Assembly: GCA_003988855.1 (NCBI GenBank)
Contig: QYAI01000022.1
Location: 248,001 to 312,000, forward strand
DNA from: Arachnopeziza araneosa
Lineage: Eukaryota; Ascomycota; Leotiomycetes; Helotiales; Arachnopezizaceae
DNA length: 64,000 nucleotides
Direction: 5' to 3'
Notes under the pieces: generated by a model
What the model was told of the DNA's origin: nothing
Seen by the model: the letters and a program-made list of their open reading frames with translations, nothing else
Database searches by the model: none
Program-made: the position numbers and the translations under genes
In this document: positions 57,441 to 64,000 of the stretch, piece by piece
Layout: the number at the start of each line of letters is the position of its first letter
Position numbering within the stretch: position 1 is the stretch's first letter

Positions 57441-59673
57441 CTACAGTTTCGCTCTCGGGGTCTCGTCCGCCAACGCCTCAGCATACATCTGATCGATCCG
57501 ATCGCGGAACTTCTTCGCCGCTTGGGGACGTTTGAGTTTCAATCTATGGTAGTTAGCTTCTCTATTCCACTTCAAGGATACGATCATAGAATAAGAGGAA
57601 CAAGAAAACATACGTAGGGGTAAACAAATCATTGTCAATCGTGAATGGATCAAGCTCCAGCCAAACACCCCTAACTCTCTCCCACCCATTAAATCGATTC
57701 TTCTTCCCAATGCCATCTAAAATCTTCAACACAGCCTTTCTGACTCTATCATCCTTGGCTGCTTCCCGGATCGCATCCAGATCCGTCTCTTTGATTGACT
57801 TCCCTAGTATCTTACTTGCGAATGGCGCAAATTGCACAGGATCAACGCCAAAGATTGACACGAGGAAAGCTTGCGTGGAATCACCGTGCACTAATGCAGT
57901 GTTAACGATGTTGGTGTTGGCGAGATAGACATTCTCAATGCGTTCTGGGGTGACGTATTCGCCCTGTGCGAGCTTGAGGACGTTTTTCACGCGGTCGATG
58001 ATCTTAATCCTGCCTAAGGAGTCGATCTCTGCAACATCACCGGTACGGAACCAGCCATCTTCGGTGAAGGCTTTTTCTGTCGCCTCAGGATTCCTGTAGT
58101 ATTCTTTGAAGAGGTTGTTTCCTCGCATGAGCAGCTCGCCTCGTGGGTTAGGCTTGTCGGTAGCGAGGTAATCCATTTCAGGGACGGATAGGAGACAGGC
58201 TTCCATGCCAGGGGTGACGGCACCACAGTTACCAGTGGAGTAGTCGTTGTCAAGCTGCGCAGTTCCTACAGCGTACGTCTCAGTCAATCCGTAACCTTGG
58301 ATAAAGTCGTTTCCGAAAGCTGCGCGTATGTATTGGTGGAGTGAGGGATCAATGGGAGCTGCACCACTGATCATTCCTCGGCAGCGTTGAAGACCGAATG
58401 CGGACTTTAGTTTGGGCGTAAAGAAGCTGTCATACAGAACATGGCGGTTGGTGGCCTGTCCATTGGGCAGTTTCATATTTGCAAGCTTGGTACTGATAAC
58501 ATGTCGTCCTAGAGCGCCCTTGACACCAGTGGCATTATCGATTTGAGTTCGTATGGCAGAACCGAAACGATTAAAGAGTCTGGGAACGGAATTAAATCCA
58601 GTCGGACGCAAGAGCTTCATGTCATCTATCAATCCTAGAATATCACCACGGAAATATCCAATCGATGCACCAACCGCTAGGGCACCGTGTTCGGCAACTC
58701 GTTGGTAGATGTGTGCAAGTGGCATATAAGAGATGAAGACATCGCCAGGGACCTGTTCGGAGAGGACCCGGCTCGAGGAAGTTCCTGATGTTGCAATTGC
58801 ATGGGTGAGGACCACTCCTTTGGGATTCCCGGTAGTTCCTGAAGTGTAGTTGATTGTGATGATGTCGTCTGGCTGAGGTGGCTTCATTGGTAGGCCAGAA
58901 GCAGCTCCCAAAGCTTCGACATCTTTGATATAATGAATCGAGATACCCGCATCTTTAGCAAGAGCATTGAGCAAATCTTTCTTGGATTCTCCAGGTCTCT
59001 CTCCAGCATCTAGCGGATCTAGGCAAACTATGAGCTTCAGCGTGGGTACGCGTGGGGCAAGCTTCAGTAAGACCGGAACATGGGCAAGGCTCGAGATGAC
59101 GCAGGAGAGGGTTGCATGGTTGAGGATGAACTCCGTTGTATCGGGACCAAGAGTATCGTAAATCGAAACGGTGAACAAGGATTGAGACATCATTGCCAAA
59201 TCTGCCATTGGTTAGAATAAAAGGCCATTCAGCTCAGGTAACCCACCAGAGATCTGCCACTCTGCTCGATTCTGACACCATAAGCCAACCCCGTACTTCT
59301 CTCCATCGATTCCTGCCTTTTTATATAGCTCGACTATTCCAGCACCAAAGTTCTTTCTCCTCAAAGCCACCTCGCTGTACTTCAACCATTCGTAATCCCC
59401 CCATGTCTTGGTGGCAGGGTCCCAATGCCGTGTCCCCAAACACCTCGCATTCGGTCGCTTCTTGCGCGCAACCTCGAAAGCGTCATGCGCGGTCTGCACC
59501 TGGGGATCTACCGTCTGGAGCAAGGGACGATCGACGAAGCGCCAGTGTCTGTAGACTGCGGAGCGGCCTTCGCGTTCGCTGCCAGGAATTGGGAGGCCAA
59601 AAGGGGAGCCAGGCGGTGGCGGCACACGGAGGGCTTTAACGAGAGCTTCAGGGTCTGTAGGGTAGGAAACCAT
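57441..59673 (-). CDS. Long-chain acyl-CoA synthetase, probably peroxisomal
   Basis: Exons 59673-59247, 59201-57614 and 57543-57441 give 705 residues; introns are 45 and 70 nt. ANL-superfamily motifs are in order: INYTSGTTGNPKGVVLTH (AMP/ATP-binding P-loop), YMPLAHIYQR, QGYGLTETYAVGT (A5), DGWFRTGDVAEID (A7) and IKIIDRVKNVLKLAQGEYV, which is the fatty-acyl-CoA synthetase signature. The protein begins with the PTDPEALVKALRVPPPPGSP type of lead and has no membrane helix. The C-terminal exon ends ETPRAKL, and AKL is a good PTS1 peroxisomal signal. The enzyme should activate long-chain fatty acids for peroxisomal beta-oxidation, like yeast Faa2 or plant LACS6/7. Reading through intron 2 would remove the PTS1. 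Confidence 0.93.
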
Positions 59674-59857
59674 GATGCTTTGATTGGGGAGGTGAGACTG
59701 GAAGAATTTAGTTTGGGGATACAGGAGGTCTCGGGGATGGCAAATACCTGTGGCGCCTTTGTGTCTCCTCGGAGGATCAACAACGGAAAATGAGTTTGGT
59801 GGGGGAAGCTCAAAGAGGATGGGTGGTCATGTCATGGAAGAACGAGAAGATGAATTC

Positions 59858-59891
59858 GGAAGAGGAGGAAGAGGAGGAAGAGGAGGGGGAA
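59858..59891. repeat. Purine-rich tandem repeat, unit GGAAGAGGA
   Basis: Three to four imperfect copies of a 9-base GA-rich unit in the presumed promoter of the acyl-CoA synthetase gene. Confidence 0.8.
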
Positions 59892-60087
59892 GAAAGGAGT
59901 TGTTCTTCGGTCAGCATGTGCTTGGGGAAGTACTAGGGGTCATTCGGTCGTCGACTTTCGACCAGAAATCAAGCCTCGGCTCTTTGCATGCAAAACCAGC
60001 ACCAACCACACGTCGGAGTGGGCGCGGAGAGATTTCACAAATGGAGAATGGACCACGGTCGTTTCTGCATGGACATGATCATGATCA

Positions 60088-60089
60088 TT

Positions 60090-60122
<33 letters not shown>
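60088..60122. repeat. Trinucleotide microsatellite (ATC)n
   Basis: About 11 copies of ATC, preceded by ATGATC repeats. It lies downstream of the HPPD stop codon and is likely in or near its 3' UTR. Confidence 0.92.
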
Positions 60123-60123
<1 letters not shown>

Positions 60124-60666
60124 CTATTATCATCTCTTCTATCGACACTTCTTCTTTCTCTCCCATCTCCATCTCATGCGGACGCAGCTCCAAACGAACG
60201 TCGCACGGCAACCAAGCTTTCCCGACCACGGGGAACCGTCGCTCTTCGGCGCAGGAGTCTCACCGGTGCTGCTGCCGCTGCTGCTTATTGGAGCTGCTGA
60301 ATGCCGTCATGCTGTCATACTGCAGTCAATCACCATTACAATTTATCAGAACCTTATTTGGCAGCCTCTCCATCCTTCTCATGCCGGGAGAGGCCGCTGA
60401 TTGGAAATCAATGAAAATGCCTTCCTCCTCTCGTCAGTTTGGTTCATATGTGAGATCCCGCGGATGGCCACATCCGGGAGGTCAGAGATCTCTCACATCT
60501 TCGGTTTGCAAGGGTTTCTTTTGGAGTTCTTATAAGCAGCGTGTCTTGAATTGTCAGTGTCGTTTTCTTCCATGTCATTGCCCAATGTTTGTGGTATCAT
60601 TAATCATTTCCATCTTCATACAATCTTCCAGTCTCCCACCATCGCTATGCAACATTTCCCAATAAC

Positions 60667-61935
60667 CTACAGATTCCCTCTCTCCGCCTGCTCCCTCTCA
60701 ATGGCCTCAAACAGACTCTTGAAATTCCCCGCTCCAAACCCATCAAAGTCCTCCCTCTGGATAATCTCAATAAAAACCGTCGGTCTATCCATAAGCGGTT
60801 TCGTGAAAAGTTGAAGTAGATAGCCCCCTTCATCAAAATCAATGAGAATGTTAAGCTTCTCAATGGTATCAAAATCCTCCTTCAATTTCCAACTTCTCTT
60901 ATCAGTCTTCAGCCTCTGCCTCATGGTATCATAATAAGTCCCCGGAACAGAAATAAACTCCACACCTCGTTGACGCATGTTCGACACCGCAGCGATGATA
61001 TTATTTGTCCGGAGAGCAATATGTTGCACTCCTGCGCCAGAGTAGAAATCAACGTATTCTTCAATCTGTGACTTTTTCTTGCCTGGCGCTGGTTCATTGA
61101 TGGGCATCTTTACAATGTTATTAGGCGAGGCCATGACGATGGATTTTAGGGCTGAGAATTCGGTTGAGATTTGACTGTCGTCCACGGACCAGAATCGGTG
61201 GAATGAGAGGCAGTTTTCGTAGTAATCGCAGGCTGCTTCCATGGCGCCCCAGTCTTGGTTACCAACGCAGTGGTCGATGGCTTCTAGGAACACTGGGGGA
61301 AGGAGGGATTGTAAAGGGTCGACTTTGTGTGCTGGGATGTCTTTGAAGCCAGGGAGGAAGGTGCCGCGGTATGAGCTCCGTGAGAGGAGGGTATGTGTTG
61401 TGTCGCCATAGGTCCTTATAATCGCCGTTTCCACATACCCATTTCCATCCTCGATTCTCCTTGGGGCTTGTACACTCACAGCGCCCTGTTGTACGGCTTG
61501 TGTGTATACACCTTCCACATCATCTACCTCGAAAGATACGTCCTTGACTGCATCTCCGTGTTTCTCAAGGTGGTAGTATATCTCCTTCAGCAGCTCCCGC
61601 TCCTCAGATGTGATGGGTTCATCACCGTCTAAGCAGGTGTATGATTTTAAGGGACTGGTGAGCACGAAGCGGATGGCGCCATTCCCAACAACGTGAGAGG
61701 CGATGTAGCGAGATCCGGTCTCGAGACCGCGATATGCAATTGTTTTGAAGCCAAGACGGGTGGTGTAGAAGGCGGCAGCTTGTTTAGCGTTACCTACATA
61801 CCAGGTGATGTGATCGTATCCGTGGAAATTGGGGACGCTGTCTCCCACGGCTAGAGAACCGTTTGTGTTGTTTATGGTTGGGAAAGTGAGGGATGTGGGT
61901 GTCAAAACGGGGGGGGTAATTGCAGATGGGGCCAT
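60667..61935 (-). CDS. HPD: 4-hydroxyphenylpyruvate dioxygenase
   Basis: A single exon of 422 residues from ATG 61935; the frame is open further upstream but only from a TTG. Two vicinal-oxygen-chelate domains are present, beginning with FHGYDHITWYVGNAKQAA and continuing with a second copy after residue 210. The three iron ligands are His222 (EAIDHCVGN), His305 (GVQHIALRT) and Glu390 (VFIEIIQRE). The C-terminal GFGAGNFKSLFEAIEREQ helix that closes the active site is intact. The enzyme converts 4-hydroxyphenylpyruvate and O2 to homogentisate in tyrosine catabolism, a precursor of pyomelanin in many fungi. It is divergent from a TTC36-like gene. Confidence 0.97.
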   Translation of the reverse strand: MAPSAITPPVLTPTSLTFPTINNTNGSLAVGDSVPNFHGYDHITWYVGNAKQAAAFYTTRLGFKTIAYRGLETGSRYIASHVVGNGAIRFVLTSPLKSYTCLDGDEPITSEERELLKEIYYHLEKHGDAVKDVSFEVDDVEGVYTQAVQQGAVSVQAPRRIEDGNGYVETAIIRTYGDTTHTLLSRSSYRGTFLPGFKDIPAHKVDPLQSLLPPVFLEAIDHCVGNQDWGAMEAACDYYENCLSFHRFWSVDDSQISTEFSALKSIVMASPNNIVKMPINEPAPGKKKSQIEEYVDFYSGAGVQHIALRTNNIIAAVSNMRQRGVEFISVPGTYYDTMRQRLKTDKRSWKLKEDFDTIEKLNILIDFDEGGYLLQLFTKPLMDRPTVFIEIIQREDFDGFGAGNFKSLFEAIEREQAERGNL

Positions 61936-62514
61936 AGTAACAAGAAAAGTACTCGCAGAAGCAGAAGCAGAAAATAGGAGTGATCTCTTGCTTGACTGAA
62001 GCAAATGATGCGAACAAAGAAAAGGCCAAATGCCGAGCGGAATCTCTGGGATTATGTACTTGTACCTGTCGATATCGAACGCTCACATGCGCCGATTAGG
62101 AAGCTGAGACCGTCATCGTTTGGCCTTCATGCTTACGAAGGGCTGGAGGAAAATCATCTTGATTGGAAGTTGTGGGGATGAGTCGCTCTCCAGTGCGGAA
62201 AGTTGGAGTTGAGGTTGAGCGGCTTAAGAAGCGCCGCAAGTAGCCGAGCAGAGAAGAGGTAGTCAACACCCTCCCACCTCCCGACGACATTCTTGCGGCA
62301 GAAACGTGATGTTGATTAGATATGGTAGGTTGACTTGCTTCACTCCCTCGACTTTTCACTTCTCTGTTTTCGTAAGTTTCTTCTCATCTCATCTCATCTC
62401 GATTTCAACCTCACCCAATATCATCTGGGAGCAGATCACATACCTCTCTTACTCTTCTCTACCACTCAACCCAAAGTACCCTCTCATTCCATCCCATCAT
62501 ATCCAGTCCCTAAC
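61936..62514. promoter_or_regulatory. Shared divergent promoter region, HPPD and TTC36-like gene
   Basis: 579 bases separate the two divergent start codons. The TTC36 side is pyrimidine-rich (TCTCATCTCATCTCAT near 62380), a common feature of fungal 5' leaders. No third gene is supported. Co-regulation is expected from the layout but no factor site was identified. Confidence 0.55.
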
Positions 62515-63345
62515 ATGGCATCCATCAAGCCTCTCACACTCCACGACCATTGGATCCTCACCAAACTCTCCGATCCCGAGGCCTCACCATCACCCATCCT
62601 CCTGGACTCCTCTCTTCCACCAGATGCCCATATCACCTCACCCGCAACTTACAAAGAACTCGTCTCCACAGAACTCACCATCATCTCCCATCTCCAAAAG
62701 GCCGAACTCTCCCTAGGCCCATCACCCACCCCATCACAAACCCACACTGTTCTCACCACCTACCTCTCCGCTATCGACTCCCTCTCCACCCTCATAGAAC
62801 AACATCCCAACTACGCATCCGCGCGAAACAACCGCGCTCAAGCCCTACGTCGTGTGTATGGGGACGGCATCTTAGTCTCTCATCCTTCCCAAACCAATAC
62901 CGCTACAAGTAACCTCACCCTGTCCCCTCCCACGTCAACGCCGGAGAGCACCCTCCTCGCCGCCTCAACCGTTATCCTCAATGACCTTACACTCTGCATA
63001 TCCCTCCTCACACCGCGCACTCCATTCTCTCCCCTCTCACCCCAAACAGCCAAGACCCTCTCTCAAGCATACACCCAGCGAGGAGCCGTGTACCACTTCA
63101 CATCCAAAGCGCTCTCTACCCCAGGCGCAGGATTGAGGAGAGCGTCTGAGCGGGAGGAGAAAGATTGGAGCGTGCTGCAGTTTGAGGAGGCGGCGAGTCG
63201 GGATTTCATGTCGGGTGGGAGACTGGGGAATGAGGTTGCCAGAGGGTTGGGGGTGGTGACGAATCCGACGGCGAAGTTGTGTGGCGATATGGTGCGGGAG
63301 GCGATGAGGAGAGAGGTCGTGGGCGGCGAGGAGAGCAGGAAGTAA
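62515..63345 (+). CDS. TTC36-like tetratricopeptide repeat protein
   Basis: A single exon of 276 residues from ATG 62515. The N-terminus is specific to fungi (LTLHDHWILTKLSDPEA). TPR-like helices follow: TYKELVSTELTIISHLQKAE, then IEQHPNYASARNNRAQALRR, the most conserved TPR block, TVILNDLTLCISLL, QAYTQRGAVYHFTSKAL and LQFEEAASRDFMSGGRLG. The ending NPTAKLCGDMVREAM matches the 'NPyAkLCn.m' end of TTC36 proteins. TTC36 is a small three-TPR protein; in mammals it binds HPPD and protects it from degradation. Inserts between the helices make this protein longer than the animal one (about 190 residues). It is head to head with HPPD. Confidence 0.85.
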   Translation: MASIKPLTLHDHWILTKLSDPEASPSPILLDSSLPPDAHITSPATYKELVSTELTIISHLQKAELSLGPSPTPSQTHTVLTTYLSAIDSLSTLIEQHPNYASARNNRAQALRRVYGDGILVSHPSQTNTATSNLTLSPPTSTPESTLLAASTVILNDLTLCISLLTPRTPFSPLSPQTAKTLSQAYTQRGAVYHFTSKALSTPGAGLRRASEREEKDWSVLQFEEAASRDFMSGGRLGNEVARGLGVVTNPTAKLCGDMVREAMRREVVGGEESRK

Positions 63346-63354
63346 GAGAGAGAA

Positions 63355-63474
63355 AGGTACAGAGAGAGAAAGTACAGAGAGAGAAAGTACAGAGAGAGAA
63401 AGTACAGAGAGAGAAAGTACAGAGAGAGAAAGTACAGAGAGAGAAGGTACAGAGAGAGAAAAGTACAGAGAGAC
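63355..63474. repeat. Minisatellite, 15-base unit, about 8 copies
   Basis: The unit is GTACAGAGAGAGAAA. Most copies are exact; one has a G for A and another an extra A. It starts about 10 bases after the TTC36-like stop codon, so it should be transcribed in its 3' UTR. Confidence 0.95.
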
Positions 63475-63664
63475 ATTCTAACCGAAGGCCGATGTGCTTG
63501 CACCATGTAGGAGGAGGTTAAGAAATACCCCAAGCCGATGGGACACTTGTATATAGCAAACCAGAAGCACGGCAGTAAGAAGAATGCAGAGACATAGCAA
63601 AAGCAACAAACGACAAACACAAAAGAAAGCCACGAACCAGCAGAACCAAAACACAAAACTCTCG

Positions 63665-63700
63665 CATCCATCCATCCATCCATCCCTCCATCCATCCATC
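63665..63700. repeat. Tetranucleotide microsatellite (CATC)n
   Basis: About nine copies of CATC with one CCTC variant in the middle. Confidence 0.9.
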
Positions 63701-64000
63701 TCCAACCATTCATCCACAAACCCACCCCTTCCCACCTCTCCACCTCTCCACCCAAACCCTCCCACCACGTAGTGCACGCCGTGCACGCACTTTCCCCCCA
63801 TCCAATCCTCCCGCCTCCTCCCCGGTCCCGATCGATGCCAGGCAATTCTTCCCCCCTCCTCTCACCTCTTATTCCCATTTGCTTTATCTGTTTTCTTCAT
63901 GAACCGCTCGATCCGGTCGAGCAAAGGGTACGCTTTCGCGCGCGTGTCGCCGTGTGGCGGCGGGTGTTTTACCGGGTGTGTGTGTGTGCGAGCGAGCGAG

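Larger units (their letters stand above)
59674..60666. other. Region between acyl-CoA synthetase and HPPD
   Basis: About 990 bases holding the promoter of the acyl-CoA synthetase and the HPPD 3' UTR. It includes a purine-rich GGAAGAGGA repeat at 59858-59891 and a trinucleotide repeat at 60088-60122. Plus-strand frames of over 200 codons across here consist largely of repeat-derived His, Ile or Gly runs and are not called. Confidence 0.5.
63346..64000. other. Repeat-rich region downstream of the TTC36-like gene
   Basis: The last 655 bases hold the TTC36-like 3' UTR and beyond. They include a 15-base minisatellite, a CATC microsatellite and, at the edge, a short TG run followed by GAGC units. 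Long minus-strand frames here encode repeat-derived Leu/Ser/Tyr runs and are not called. Confidence 0.5.

Noticed and set aside
59750..60665. Two overlapping plus-strand frames of over 200 codons
   Set aside because: They are dominated by GGR, His or Ile runs from microsatellites and have no splice or domain support.
63355..63474. Regular short repeat considered as a CRISPR array
   Set aside because: There are no spacers; the units abut directly, and the DNA is eukaryotic.
63063..63878. 271-codon minus-strand frame
   Set aside because: Much of it is a Leu-Ser-Tyr repeat produced by the 15-base minisatellite, and the rest is antisense to the TTC36-like gene.

Overview
The window is nuclear DNA from a filamentous ascomycete (Pezizomycotina). 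The support is dense, mostly single-copy genes with many 45-80 nt introns carrying GTRNGT donors and CTAAC-like branch sites, a plasma-membrane H+-ATPase with the filamentous-fungal type of C-terminal tail, a phosphate permease of the Pho84 class, and a dead Tc1/mariner element whose stop codons look like repeat-induced point mutation (RIP). Gene content and codon style suggest a leotiomycete close to Botrytis or Sclerotinia, but that placement is inference. Exon models below were derived by hand from reading frame, splice consensus and phase; every complete model sums to a whole number of codons except the DCAF4-like gene, which needs one extra base.

Layout. 1-7.2 kb is the least ordinary part: a stonustoxin-like gene running off the left edge, a BTB/POZ-like protein, a UBA-ankyrin-ClpB-type AAA+ fusion and an unassigned coiled-coil protein. 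8.5-26 kb is housekeeping: Pho84-type phosphate transporter, TAD3 tRNA deaminase subunit, a Puf4-type PUF protein with a 9-nt micro-exon, and RNA polymerase III second-largest subunit RPC2. 26-34 kb holds a DCAF4-like WD40 gene, a small ABM-domain protein and a large WD40 protein that may be the RAF1/DIM-9 heterochromatin factor. 34.9-41.2 kb holds a U-box-like protein and a 1377-residue PARP6/8-like ADP-ribosyltransferase. 42-49 kb holds SEB1/NRD1, mitochondrial citrate synthase and the citrate/oxoglutarate carrier YHM2. 49.5-50.8 kb is the degraded Tc1/mariner copy. 52-63 kb holds PMA1, a peroxisomal-type long-chain acyl-CoA synthetase, 4-hydroxyphenylpyruvate dioxygenase (HPPD) and a TTC36-like TPR protein, the last two head to head. 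The right end is rich in simple repeats.

How the genes may work together. CIT1 and YHM2 sit in tandem and act on the same metabolite, making citrate and exchanging it across the inner mitochondrial membrane. HPPD and the TTC36-like gene share one divergent promoter region; in mammals TTC36 protects HPPD from degradation, so the pairing may reflect an old functional link. The left-end AAA+/SNTX/BTB/coiled-coil group is the best candidate for an undescribed system, but only synteny and expression work could show that. No tRNA, rRNA, CRISPR array or convincing ncRNA gene was seen.
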